A stretch of 64,000 bases of DNA from Luteibacter sp. GTDB taxonomy: Bacteria > Pseudomonadota > Gammaproteobacteria > Xanthomonadales > Rhodanobacteraceae. This document shows, one piece after another, positions 7,314-16,172 of this stretch (positions are counted from its first letter, which is position 1; each line of letters starts with the position of its first letter). Made by a program: the position numbers and the translations under genes. Under the pieces are notes generated by a model. It ran no database searches. It was not told the origin of the DNA and was given only the letters and a program-made list of their open reading frames with translations. Where the stretch lies: assembly GCF_009912395.1 (NCBI RefSeq), contig NZ_WNDO01000016.1, forward strand, positions 1 to 64,000, in the 5' to 3' direction.

Positions 7314-7774
7314 AGGCCGACGCCATCCTCATCGACCGCCCGGAGCGCCAGTCCTGGCCGCGCCGTCTCGCCTACGCCCTGCTGACCGTGGTCGCCTGGT
7401 TGCTATGGGGTCTGCTGTGGCTGCCCGCACTGCACCGGCTCGCCCGCGACTGGGGCCTGCCCGCCCGCTATTCACGCTGGGTCCCCGACGTGGTGTTCAG
7501 CGGACTGGGCGACCTGGCCGGCATCGTATGGATCGCCCCCTTCAGCCTGGTGGTTTTCCTGGCCTGGTCGTTCTACGACGGCCGCCGTCGCCGACGTGGC
7601 GAGCGACGACGACGGGCCCAGCCGGTGGAGGTACCCGCCACGGCGGAATCACTGGGCACCAGCATGGCCGACGCGCTATGCATCCGAGATAGCCGTCGGG
7701 CCGTATTACGTATCGACGAGGACGGTGGCATCGGGGTCGCTACGACGGATACGCCCCGCTTACACCAAGAGTAG
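7310..7774 (+). CDS. pgaD: PgaD-like PNAG synthase accessory subunit, first copy
   Basis: A small membrane partner of the synthase; in E. coli PgaC and PgaD together bind c-di-GMP. It starts at a GTG overlapping the pgaC1 stop. The 154-residue product begins MKADAILIDRPERQSWPRR, has two membrane helices (about 20-42 and 65-88) and a basic RRRRRGERRRR stretch, then a variable cytoplasmic tail. The second copy shares the MKADAI-I-RPERQS opening. Its length is close to the E. coli protein (137). Confidence 0.85.
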   Translation: MKADAILIDRPERQSWPRRLAYALLTVVAWLLWGLLWLPALHRLARDWGLPARYSRWVPDVVFSGLGDLAGIVWIAPFSLVVFLAWSFYDGRRRRRGERRRRAQPVEVPATAESLGTSMADALCIRDSRRAVLRIDEDGGIGVATTDTPRLHQE

Positions 7775-7975
7775 GTGTGTCAAGCCCTTCACGGCTCGAT
7801 CATCGTAAGTTGTTGCAGCTTTATTAGGCCCCTTGGCCTTACCATGCGCACAGACCGTCAGCAGGGGATGGACGGTCCGACTTTCACCGCCGTTTGCCGG
7901 GAATGGATATCCGGCTTCGCCGATAGCAGGTCAACTGGCAGGATGGGACTGACTTCGACGATACCTCCGCGCGAT
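7775..7975 (+). promoter_or_regulatory. GGA-rich leader between pgaD1 and pgaA
   Basis: About 200 bases without a good gene. Six GGA motifs lie between 7866 and 7948. One is in the 10-base loop of the hairpin GCCGG/CCGGC (7896-7915), the classic form of a CsrA/RsmA site. A frame continues through this stretch in phase with pgaA, but residues before the ATG at 7976 do not look like protein. Translational control of the exporter is inferred. Confidence 0.4.
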
Positions 7976-10015
7976 ATGCGCGTGCCCCGGGCAAGGCTTT
8001 GCCTGGCGCTGATTTTCGCTTTGCAGGGTTCGCTGGCCATGGCCAGTACGGATGTGAACGAACGCGACGCCCTCATGGCGAGGGTGAAGACCGAACGTGA
8101 ACAAGGCCACCGGGTCGATGCCCTGGCGCATTGCCAGGCGATCCTCGACCGCTGGCCGGACGATCGCGAAGCGCGGGCCATGAACGTCACGCTCCTGGGC
8201 GAGCTGGGCGCGACCACGCGTGCGCGCGAACTGGCCGCGCAGCTCGACCCGCCGCAGACTGTGTCCGAGCGCTTCCACCTGGATGCCGACAACATCGGCC
8301 ATGAGATCCGCTGGGCCAATGGCGAGCCAGCCGACCCGCGCCAGCCCTATGCCGAAGCCGATCGTGCGGTGGCCGACGCCCGCCGCCTGGCCGACGACAC
8401 GTCGCTGCCGGAAGAACTCCGCGCCCGCGAACGGCTCGACCTGCTGGTCGCGCTGGACCAGGCCGGCCTTTCCGCCGAGGCGACGCAGCGCTACGACGAG
8501 CTGAAGAAGAACGGCGTCACTACCTTCCCCGCCTACGTCGAACGACCGGTGGCCGATGCCCTGCTGGTGCAGCGTCGTCCGGCGGAGTCGGCGAAGGTTT
8601 ATGAAGATTCGATCGTGAAGGACCCCGGTCCCTACGACGCGGCCGAGAGCGAGCCGCGCATCGGCCTGATGTACGCCTACCTGGAGTCGGACCAGACCCG
8701 GAAGGCCTTCACCACTATCGACGAGCTGGCCGCCAAGGAGCCGGCGTGGATCCGCGTGCCCGGTATCCGCCTGCCCGTGCAGAACCCGCGCAAGGTGGAC
8801 GCCGAGCTCAATGCCGCCGTGCTGCGTGAATACGTGAGCATGCCCGCCGAGGCCTATGCCCGCTTGGTGCCGCTCAGCCGCGAAGCACCGTCGAACGCTC
8901 AGATCCGCCGCGAACTGGGCATGACGGAACTGGCCCGTGGCTGGCCACGCATGGCGGAAGAAGACCTCAACATCGCCGGCACGCTCGACGAGCGCGACGT
9001 GGGCGCGTACATCGGCCAGGCCGACGCCGCACGCACCCTCCACGACTACCAGGATGTCGAGGAAAACCTCGGCATCGCTCGCAGCCTGGCCGACCGCAAT
9101 GGACGCGTCGAGCGTGCGGAGCAGTCGTGGCAGCGCGAGAAGGGCTGGCAGTTCGACATCACCAGCGAGCGCGGCAAGGGCTCCAGTCCCGACTACGGCG
9201 ACCGTGACGGCGCGACCCAGGCGACGATCGCCAGCCCGTTGATCGACGACCACTGGCGCGTGCTGGCCCTGGCCCGCTATTCGACGGCCGACCTGCCCGA
9301 GGGCGACGTGCGGCGCAGCCGCGTGGGCCTGGGCATCCGCGGTTATGCGCGCGGTGTCGAAGCCTATGTGCAGGCCCTGCCCTCCACGGATCGCTACGTG
9401 GGCAAGACCGCGCTCGAAGCCGGCGTGAACTGGGCGATGACCGACCGCTGGTCGCTCAACGCCGATTTCAGCACGGCCGGCGAGGACGCACCGCTACGCG
9501 GCCAGTACTACGGCATCTCCGCCAAGACGCTGGATACCGCCATCACCTACCGCGCCAGCGAGTTGTTCCAGGCTCGCCTTGGCCTGTCGCGCGACAACTT
9601 CAGCGACGGCAACAAGCGCACCGGCTGGCTGGCGACGGTCGTCCAGCGCCTGCATACCTCGCCCTACCTATCGATCGACGGTGGTATCGAGGTGGGCGGG
9701 TCGATGAACACGAAGACCGAGCGCCCCTACTTCAACCCTCGTCGCGACAACAGCTATGCCATCACCGGCCGGCTGGAGAACGTGATCAGCCAGTACTACG
9801 AGCGCAGCCTCACCCAGCGACTGGACGTGGCTTTCGGTCAGTACGACGAAAAGGGCTATTCCAGCGACTGGATGGCCACCGTGCGCTATGGCCAGATCTT
9901 CCAGCCGCAGCAGGGCTTCCGCCTCGGCTGGGGCGTGGCCTGGCACAACCAACCCTACGACGGCCGCCGCGAGCATCGCGTCGTCCTCGACCTGACCCTT
10001 CATTGGGGAGACTGA
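7976..10015 (+). CDS. pgaA: PNAG export outer-membrane porin
   Basis: This outer-membrane protein lets PNAG leave the cell. From the ATG at 7976 the product has 679 residues: a signal peptide (MRVPRARLCLALIFALQGSLAMAS), a periplasmic TPR-rich superhelix (about 30-360; several pairs such as VDALAHCQAILDRWPDDREA) and a C-terminal beta-barrel (about 390-679) with alternating aromatic strands, ending in HRVVLDLTLHWGD. E. coli PgaA is longer (807), mainly in the TPR part. The gene lies between pgaD1 and pgaB and its GGA-rich leader suggests separate post-transcriptional control. Confidence 0.9.
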   Translation: MRVPRARLCLALIFALQGSLAMASTDVNERDALMARVKTEREQGHRVDALAHCQAILDRWPDDREARAMNVTLLGELGATTRARELAAQLDPPQTVSERFHLDADNIGHEIRWANGEPADPRQPYAEADRAVADARRLADDTSLPEELRARERLDLLVALDQAGLSAEATQRYDELKKNGVTTFPAYVERPVADALLVQRRPAESAKVYEDSIVKDPGPYDAAESEPRIGLMYAYLESDQTRKAFTTIDELAAKEPAWIRVPGIRLPVQNPRKVDAELNAAVLREYVSMPAEAYARLVPLSREAPSNAQIRRELGMTELARGWPRMAEEDLNIAGTLDERDVGAYIGQADAARTLHDYQDVEENLGIARSLADRNGRVERAEQSWQREKGWQFDITSERGKGSSPDYGDRDGATQATIASPLIDDHWRVLALARYSTADLPEGDVRRSRVGLGIRGYARGVEAYVQALPSTDRYVGKTALEAGVNWAMTDRWSLNADFSTAGEDAPLRGQYYGISAKTLDTAITYRASELFQARLGLSRDNFSDGNKRTGWLATVVQRLHTSPYLSIDGGIEVGGSMNTKTERPYFNPRRDNSYAITGRLENVISQYYERSLTQRLDVAFGQYDEKGYSSDWMATVRYGQIFQPQQGFRLGWGVAWHNQPYDGRREHRVVLDLTLHWGD

Positions 10016-10021
10016 CCCGTC

Positions 10022-11896
10022 ATGCGTTCGCTGTTGTCACTGCTGGCCCTGATCGGCCTCGCGCTGCCCGCCTTCGCGCAGCCGGTCGCTCCCGTGCGGG
10101 CGCCGTTGATCGTGCTGGCCTATCACGACGTCCGCGACGACGTCGGCACCCTGGCCGACCGCGATCCGGACGCGACCAGCACCGATCACCTCATCGCCCA
10201 TTTCGACTGGCTCAAGGGCAACGGCTATAACGTCGTCAGCCTCGAACAGGTCGTGCAGGCCGGACAAGGCGGCGCCGCGCTGCCGCCCAACGCCGTGCTG
10301 CTGACCTTCGATGACGGCCTGGAGAGCTTCTACACCCGCGTCTATCCCCTGCTGCGCGCCTACAACTACCCGGCGGTGCAGGCCATCGTGGGTTCCTGGG
10401 TCGACCTGCCGGCCGGCAAGCGCATGCCGTACAACGGCAGCGACTGCGACCGCTCCTGCTTCCTCTCGTGGGACCAGGTGGCGGAAATGCAGAAGTCCGG
10501 CCTCGTGGAGTTCGCCTCGCACTCCTGGGCATTGCACCAGGGCATGAGCGGCAACCCGCAGGGCAACCTGCTGCCGGCCGCCGCCTATGTGAACTACGAC
10601 CCGGCGAAGAAGCACTACGAGACCGAGCCGGAATACATCGCCCGTCTCCAGGCCGACCTGGAACACAGCGCGAGCGAGATCGCCGAGCACACGGGCGTGC
10701 GTCCGCGCGCGATCGCATGGCCGTACGGCGCCTATACGCAGATCGGCCAGAACGTCGCCGCCAGCGTCGGCATGAAGATCTCCTTCAGCCTCGGCGACCG
10801 CCTGCCGAAGGTCGGCGCCGGCGGCACCATCCCGCGCCTGCTGGTCAGCGGCAACATCACCGCCAACCGCCTCGGCTGGCTGATGCGCCACCTGTCGCGT
10901 ACCGATCCCGTGCGTGCCGTGCAGGTGGATCTCGACTACGTGTACGACCCCGATCCGGCGCAGCAGGACCGCAACCTGTCCAAGCTGCTCGACCGCATCA
11001 AGCGCATGCATCCCAGCCATGTCTGGTTGCAGGCCTATGCAGATCCCGACGGCGATGGCGTGGCCGACGCGGTGTACTTCCCGAACCGCCACCTGCCCAT
11101 GCGCGCGGACCTGTACTCGCGTGTGGCCTGGCAGTTGCGCACCCGTGCCGGCGTGAAGGTGTATGCCTGGTTGCCGGTGCTTGCCTTCCGTTTCCCGGAC
11201 GGCAAGGACCTGCCCTCGCTCGGCGGCGAACCGAAGCCCGGCGGCGATCACTTCCGCCTCGCGCCGTACGACCCGAAGGTCCGCCAGATGATCGGCGACG
11301 TGTACGAGGACCTCGCCATGCACGCGGACGCGGGCGGCCTGCTGTTCTCCGACGACGCCTATATCCGCGACACCGACAACCTAGGCCCCTGGGCGAAGAA
11401 CACCCCGGGCCAGAACACCCAGGCGCTGATCGACTTCACCCGCGAGCTGACCACCCGCGTGCAGCGCTGGCGGCCGCAGGTGCGCACGGCGCGCAACATG
11501 TTCGCCCTGCCTGTGTTCCAGCCGAACGCGGAAGCCTGGACGGCGCAGAACCTCGCAGCCTTCAACCAGGCCTACGACTTCACCGCGATCATGGCGATGC
11601 CGCAGCTCGACAAGCAGTCGGACAAGATCAGCTGGTACCGCAACCTGGTCCACAAGGTAGCGGCGACGCCGGACGCGCTCGATCGCACCGTGTTCGAGTT
11701 CGCGACGCAGAACTGGCGCACCAACAAGCCGATCCCGTCGGACGAGATCGGCCAGCGCATGCGTGCCGTCCAGGCCGAAGGCGCCCGCCACATCGGCTAC
11801 TACCCCGACGACTTCCTGCACGACCACCCCGACCTGGAGAGCATCCGCCCGTACATCTCGGCGTCCGACTATCCCTGGCCGGAGCCGGCACGATGA
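10022..11896 (+). CDS. pgaB: Poly-beta-1,6-GlcNAc N-deacetylase/hydrolase
   Basis: This periplasmic enzyme partly deacetylates PNAG, which is needed for export, and its C-terminal domain cleaves partly deacetylated polymer. The 624-residue product has a signal peptide (about 1-20, ending AFAQ), a NodB-type deacetylase domain (about 28-280) with LLTFDDG (Asp97/98), a SHSWALH metal motif and AWPYG, and a GHL13-type domain (about 295-620). E. coli PgaB is a lipoprotein; here no cysteine lies at the cleavage region, so it looks soluble. It overlaps pgaC2 by four bases. Confidence 0.92.
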   Translation: MRSLLSLLALIGLALPAFAQPVAPVRAPLIVLAYHDVRDDVGTLADRDPDATSTDHLIAHFDWLKGNGYNVVSLEQVVQAGQGGAALPPNAVLLTFDDGLESFYTRVYPLLRAYNYPAVQAIVGSWVDLPAGKRMPYNGSDCDRSCFLSWDQVAEMQKSGLVEFASHSWALHQGMSGNPQGNLLPAAAYVNYDPAKKHYETEPEYIARLQADLEHSASEIAEHTGVRPRAIAWPYGAYTQIGQNVAASVGMKISFSLGDRLPKVGAGGTIPRLLVSGNITANRLGWLMRHLSRTDPVRAVQVDLDYVYDPDPAQQDRNLSKLLDRIKRMHPSHVWLQAYADPDGDGVADAVYFPNRHLPMRADLYSRVAWQLRTRAGVKVYAWLPVLAFRFPDGKDLPSLGGEPKPGGDHFRLAPYDPKVRQMIGDVYEDLAMHADAGGLLFSDDAYIRDTDNLGPWAKNTPGQNTQALIDFTRELTTRVQRWRPQVRTARNMFALPVFQPNAEAWTAQNLAAFNQAYDFTAIMAMPQLDKQSDKISWYRNLVHKVAATPDALDRTVFEFATQNWRTNKPIPSDEIGQRMRAVQAEGARHIGYYPDDFLHDHPDLESIRPYISASDYPWPEPAR

Positions 11897-13146
11897 GCGG
11901 CGGCGGCATCCTCCACGTTCTGCTGGAGTTCGCGTTCTACTATCCGCTGATCATGTCGCTGATCTGGATGAGTGGCGGCGTGATCTACTTCCTGCGCTGG
12001 GAACGCAACGAGCCGATGCGCGTAAAGCCGCCGGAGCTGTCGGAATACCCGATGGTGTTCCTCGTGGTGCCTTGCCATAACGAGGGCGAGCAGGTGCGCG
12101 AGACCATCGCCCACCTCGCCTCGCAGCAGTATCCGAACTTCGAGATCATCGCGATCAACGACGGTTCCACGGACGACACCGGCGCCCAGCTGGATCAACT
12201 GCTGGAGCAGTATCCGCGCCTGCGCGTGATCCACATGTCGAGCAACCAGGGCAAGGCCATGGGTCTGCGTGCCGCCGCGCTGGCGTCCAATGCCGACTAC
12301 TTGGTCTGCGTGGACGGCGATGCTTTGCTCGACGACTACGCCACCCACTGGCTCATCTCGCACATGCTGGAAAGCCCGCGCGTGGCGGCCGTCACCGGCA
12401 ACCCGCGCATCCGTAACCGCTCTACCCTGCTGGGCAAGCTCCAGGTGGGTGAGTTCTCGTCCATCATCGGCTTGATCAAGCGCGCACAGCGCGTGTACGG
12501 GCGCATCTTCACGGTATCCGGCGTGATCGCCTGCTTCCGCAAGAGCGCCCTGCACGATGTCGGCTACTGGAACACCGACATGGTCACGGAAGACATCGAC
12601 GTGAGCTGGCGTTTGCAGATGCGCCACTGGGAGATCCACTACGAGCCGAACGCTCTCTGCTGGATCCTCATGCCCGAGACCCTGCGCGGCCTGTGGAAGC
12701 AGCGCCTGCGCTGGGCCCAGGGTGGTTCCGAAGTGTTGCTCCGCTACACCAGCAAGCTGTTCAAGTGGCGCCAGCGCCGAATGTGGCCGGTGGCGCTGGA
12801 ATACGTGATGAGCCTGCTGTGGTCGTACAGCATGGCGATCATCATCACGCTGTGGGTGGTCGGTCATTTCATCCCGCTTCCCGACTCCCTGCGCATCAAC
12901 ACCTTGCTGCCGCAGTGGCACGGCGTGGTACTCGGCGCCATCTGCCTGCTGCAGTTCCTGATCAGCCTGCTGGTCGACCGCCGCTACGAGACGCGCATCG
13001 GCCGCAACTACTACTGGATGATCTGGTACCCGCTGGTGTACTGGCTGCTCAATACGGCGACCTCCATCGTCGCGATGCCCAAGGCGCTGCTTAAGCGCAA
13101 GGGCACCCGTGCGGTATGGGTCAGCCCGGATCGGGGACTGCGATGA
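11893..13146 (+). CDS. pgaC: Poly-beta-1,6-N-acetylglucosamine synthase, second copy
   Basis: Second family-2 synthase of the locus, 417 residues, with the same architecture: N-terminal helix, VDGD (Asp141/143), TED (Asp234), QRLRW (270-274) and C-terminal helices. The stretch from TGNPRIRNRSTLLG to LRWAQGGSEVLLR is almost unchanged from copy 1, while the N-terminus and the segments before the last helices differ. Its ATG overlaps the pgaB stop (ATGA), and it is translationally coupled to the export genes. Whether the two copies are redundant or make different polymers is not known. Confidence 0.93.
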   Translation: MSGGGILHVLLEFAFYYPLIMSLIWMSGGVIYFLRWERNEPMRVKPPELSEYPMVFLVVPCHNEGEQVRETIAHLASQQYPNFEIIAINDGSTDDTGAQLDQLLEQYPRLRVIHMSSNQGKAMGLRAAALASNADYLVCVDGDALLDDYATHWLISHMLESPRVAAVTGNPRIRNRSTLLGKLQVGEFSSIIGLIKRAQRVYGRIFTVSGVIACFRKSALHDVGYWNTDMVTEDIDVSWRLQMRHWEIHYEPNALCWILMPETLRGLWKQRLRWAQGGSEVLLRYTSKLFKWRQRRMWPVALEYVMSLLWSYSMAIIITLWVVGHFIPLPDSLRINTLLPQWHGVVLGAICLLQFLISLLVDRRYETRIGRNYYWMIWYPLVYWLLNTATSIVAMPKALLKRKGTRAVWVSPDRGLR

Positions 13147-13586
13147 AAGCCGATGCCATCATGATCCAGCGCCCGGAGCGCCAGTCTTCGGCGCAAAAGG
13201 CGGTGTTCACCGCGATCACCGTGTTTGCGTGGCTGTTCTGGGCGTTTCTCTGGTTGCCGCTGATCACCCTGGGTGCCTGGGCCTTCGGCCTGCGCAACGC
13301 GTGGCTCCAGCTGCACGTGCTAGATCCGATCGGCGATGGCGGCGACATCAACATCGTGCTGATCGTCGCCATCATCTGTGCGGCCGTGTTCAGCTCATGG
13401 TCCGCCTATAACCACGCCCGTTTCGCCGGCAAGCAAAAGCGTCGTGGCAATTCCCCGGTCAGCGTCGCCGAAACCGCCACCGCCATCGGCGCCACCACCG
13501 ACGACGCCGTCCGTATCCAGAGGCATCGTCGCGCGGTGGTCAGCGTGAGCGACAACGGTTTCATGACCGTCGACGAAGTGCGCTGA
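13143..13586 (+). CDS. pgaD: PgaD-like PNAG synthase accessory subunit, second copy
   Basis: A 147-residue partner of the second synthase, starting at an ATG that overlaps the pgaC2 stop by four bases. It opens MKADAIMIQRPERQSSAQK, like copy 1, and has two membrane helices (about 20-45 and 65-88) followed by a cytoplasmic tail ending in VSVSDNGFMTVDEVR. The tail differs from copy 1, which suggests divergence after duplication. It is the last gene of the locus and runs convergent with egtBD. Confidence 0.85.
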   Translation: MKADAIMIQRPERQSSAQKAVFTAITVFAWLFWAFLWLPLITLGAWAFGLRNAWLQLHVLDPIGDGGDINIVLIVAIICAAVFSSWSAYNHARFAGKQKRRGNSPVSVAETATAIGATTDDAVRIQRHRRAVVSVSDNGFMTVDEVR

Positions 13587-13608
13587 AGGTCGTTACACGG
13601 CCTTCAGC
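13582..13608. terminator. Hairpin across both stop codons of convergent pgaD2 and egtBD
   Basis: Arms GCTGAAGG and CCTTCAGC (8 bp, 11-base loop). The left arm overlaps the pgaD2 TGA and the loop contains the egtBD stop. There is no T-run, so intrinsic termination is uncertain; it could act on both strands. Confidence 0.35.
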
Positions 13609-15773
13609 ACATAGATGCCGAAGGCCGGATCGGCCGACACCCACTCCCGCTCCACGACCCAGCCGCCCGCCTGGGCCAACGCCGCGAACGATGTCGGCGT
13701 GAACTTGTGCGAGTTCTCCGTATGGATCGACTCGCCAGCGGCGAAGTCGAACGACTGGCCGGCGACCGTGACCCGCTGGGCATGACGGCTGACCAGATGC
13801 ATCTCGATGCGCGCCCTGTAGGCGTTCCAGATCGCCCGGTGCTCGAAGGCGCCGACGTCGAAGTCACCGCCTAGTTCGCGATTGATCCGCACCAGCACGT
13901 TGCGGTTGAACGCAGCCGTCACGCCTTCGGCGTCGTCGTAGGCCGCAATGAGGGTGCCGGTGTCCTTGACCTGGTCGGCACCCACGATGAAGCGCGACCC
14001 GGCGCCCAGACCGGAGCGCACCGAACGCAGTAGTTCGACGGCCTCCGCCACCGTGAAGTTGCCGATCGTGGAACCCGGGAAGAACGCCACCACCGGCCGC
14101 CCCGCCACCTCGGCAGGCAGTTCGATGGCACGGGTGAAATCGCCCACGCGCGGATGCACCTCCAGCGACGGATAGGCGGCGCGCAAGCGTTCTGCGGCAC
14201 CTTCCAGCGCGTCCGGACTGATATCCAGCGGCACGTAGGCGGCGATCCAGGGCGCGGCGTCCAGCAACACACGCGTCTTCTCGCTGGCTCCGCTACCGAG
14301 TTCCAGCAGTGCCGCGCCTTCGGGAATGCAGGCGGTGAGTTCGGGCGCGATGTCCTTCAGCAAGGCGGTCTCGGTACGCGTCGGGTAATACTCCGGCGTG
14401 GCGCAGATGGCCTCGAACAGCGCGGAGCCCGCGCCATCGTAGAAGTACTTCGGCGAGAACGCCTTCGGTTCGGCGGCCAGGCCCGCCAGCGTGTCGCGGA
14501 GGAAGAGGTCGCGCTCGTCCTCGCGTTCACCGCCCGCATCATGCGCAAGGCGCAGGCCTGAAAACATCCAGCGCTGCCCCGCACGGTAGAAGTTGCGGTA
14601 GGACACACGGGTATGCCCCGGCGGCGTCACCATCGCGCCGCCGCGCAACACCATCTGCCCGCTCATGAACTTGCCGTTGTATTCGCCCACGGCATCGTCG
14701 GAGGCACGGAATCCCGGATAGGCCGTGTATGCGCTGGCCGTCCACTGCCAGGCGACATCGTCCACCTGTTCCAGGTCGCGACGCGAACGCACCGCGTGTT
14801 CCCATTCCGCCTCGGTCGGCAGTCGCGCACCGGCCCAGCGCGCATAGGCATCCGCCTCGTAGTAGCTGACATGCGTGACCGCCGCATCGGGATCGACCGG
14901 CTGCCAACCGGCTGGCGTCATGTGCGACCAGACCTCGCCTTCGCGCTGCCAGTACGACGGTGCCTCCCAGCCTTCCTCGCGGCACTGCGCCCAGCCATCG
15001 GAAAGCCACAGATCGGCCCGGCGATAACCGCCCATGCCCATGAAGGCCAGCCACTGGCCGTTGGTGACCAACCGGTCGGCGATGTCGAACGGCTCCAGCC
15101 ACACCGTATGGCGAGGGCCTTCGTTGTCGAAGGCGAACGGCTCGTCGACGGCGCCGATGCGGACGGGACCACCGCCCACGCGACGGAATCGCGCCACACG
15201 CCCCGGCACCGGCAAGCGCCATGCCGGATCGAACGCCGGCTTCAGCGGCGACTGCGCGAACAGATGCTGCACATCCATCACCAGAAGCTCCTGGTGCTGC
15301 TCCTCGTGGGCGAGACCCAGCCGCAGCAGCGCCTCCGTGTCGGCGTCGAGCGGTGTCGCCAACAGCGTCCGCATGTGCGTGTCGACATGCTCGCGATAGG
15401 CGAACACTCGCTCCAGCGGCGGACGGGTCAGCAGGCCTCGCATCGGACGCGGATGACGCGGACCGACCGCCTCGTAATACGAATTGAAGAGAAACCCGAA
15501 CTGCTCGTCGAACACGGCGTAGCCGGGCACGTTCGGCCCGAGGAGGAAGGTCTCGAAGAACCAGGTCGTGTGTGCGAGGTGCCATTTCGCCGGACTGGCG
15601 TCGGGCATGGACTGCACCACCATGTCTTCGGGATCGAGCGACGCGACGAGGCGCCGGGTACGCTCACGCACGACGCGATAGCGCTCGGCGAGGGAGGATG
15701 TGGCCGTTTCCGTGCTACAGGGCGGCGCAGCGGCGGGGGCGTCGGCCGCGAGGGAATCGATGAGGGCTTGCAT
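13593..15773 (-). CDS. Fused ergothioneine synthase: EgtB (N-terminal) and EgtD (C-terminal)
   Basis: One 726-residue polypeptide joins two steps of ergothioneine synthesis. Residues about 28-410 are an EgtB sulfoxide synthase: a DinB-like domain with the three iron-binding histidines (His68 in HLAH, His156 and His160 in HEEQH) and an FGE-sulfatase domain (RLPTEAEWEHA, QWTAS, SYRNFYR, SGLRLAHD). Residues about 415-726 are the histidine trimethylase EgtD: SPKYFYDGAGSALFEAI, LLELGSGASEK for SAM, PGSTIGNF, AYDDAEGVTAAFNRN and HTENS. Fungal Egt1 has the opposite order, and OvoA carries a different methyltransferase. No egtC/egtE nearby. It follows a DUF427 gene by 21 bases. Confidence 0.9.
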   Translation of the reverse strand: MQALIDSLAADAPAAAPPCSTETATSSLAERYRVVRERTRRLVASLDPEDMVVQSMPDASPAKWHLAHTTWFFETFLLGPNVPGYAVFDEQFGFLFNSYYEAVGPRHPRPMRGLLTRPPLERVFAYREHVDTHMRTLLATPLDADTEALLRLGLAHEEQHQELLVMDVQHLFAQSPLKPAFDPAWRLPVPGRVARFRRVGGGPVRIGAVDEPFAFDNEGPRHTVWLEPFDIADRLVTNGQWLAFMGMGGYRRADLWLSDGWAQCREEGWEAPSYWQREGEVWSHMTPAGWQPVDPDAAVTHVSYYEADAYARWAGARLPTEAEWEHAVRSRRDLEQVDDVAWQWTASAYTAYPGFRASDDAVGEYNGKFMSGQMVLRGGAMVTPPGHTRVSYRNFYRAGQRWMFSGLRLAHDAGGEREDERDLFLRDTLAGLAAEPKAFSPKYFYDGAGSALFEAICATPEYYPTRTETALLKDIAPELTACIPEGAALLELGSGASEKTRVLLDAAPWIAAYVPLDISPDALEGAAERLRAAYPSLEVHPRVGDFTRAIELPAEVAGRPVVAFFPGSTIGNFTVAEAVELLRSVRSGLGAGSRFIVGADQVKDTGTLIAAYDDAEGVTAAFNRNVLVRINRELGGDFDVGAFEHRAIWNAYRARIEMHLVSRHAQRVTVAGQSFDFAAGESIHTENSHKFTPTSFAALAQAGGWVVEREWVSADPAFGIYVLKAV

Positions 15774-15794
15774 GGAATGTCCCTGGCTGGCGGC

Positions 15795-16172
15795 TCAGTC
15801 GGCCACGTGCTCGATACGCACGCGGTCGGAATAAAAGGCGAGATGGTCGCGGATCGCGGCGACGGCGTCGTGCGGCGACTCGTAGCTCCAGATGGCGTTG
15901 ATCGCCCGCTCGCTGTTTCCGGGAAGGCTGAAGTACGACGCCTCCCCCTTGTAAGGGCACCAGGTGTGGTGCTCGGTTCGCACCAGCGACGCCATGTCGG
16001 CATCGTCGCGGGGTACATAGAACACCGGGGGATAGCTGGCCTCCTGCAAGCGGAGCGCCTTGCGCGTATCGACGATCACCCGATCCCCATCGCGTACAGT
16101 CACGCGGCCCTGGAAGGGCTCGACGGTGATGGGATGGTCGGGTCCGGGAATCTTGACGGCTCGGTTCGTCAT
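15795..16172 (-). CDS. DUF427 domain protein
   Basis: A 125-residue protein starting at the ATG at 16172 (MTNRAVKIPGPDHPIT), which has GAGGAAA as ribosome site. It shows the DUF427 signature: a beta-rich fold with VRDGDRVIVDTRKAL, PPVFYVPRDD, HHTWCPYKGEASYF and a C-terminal IRDHLAFYSDRV. The biochemical role of the family is not established. It lies 21 bases upstream of the EgtB-EgtD fusion and is probably co-transcribed, which hints at a link with sulfur or thiol metabolism only by context. Confidence 0.85.
   Translation of the reverse strand: MTNRAVKIPGPDHPITVEPFQGRVTVRDGDRVIVDTRKALRLQEASYPPVFYVPRDDADMASLVRTEHHTWCPYKGEASYFSLPGNSERAINAIWSYESPHDAVAAIRDHLAFYSDRVRIEHVAD

Noticed and set aside
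7775-7975. Possible c-di-GMP riboswitch before pgaA
   Set aside because: The conserved GEMM core sequences are not present; only GGA motifs and a short hairpin.
10468-11892. Upstream extension of the pgaC2 frame through pgaB
   Set aside because: Out of frame with the recognised deacetylase; Arg/Pro/Gly-rich. The ATG at 11893 overlapping the pgaB stop is the start.
13593-15773. OvoA (ovothiol synthase) as an alternative for the fusion
   Set aside because: OvoA also has a C-terminal methyltransferase, but the C-terminal motifs here (KYFYDGAGSALFE, GSTIGNF, AAFNRN) are those of the EgtD histidine trimethylase.
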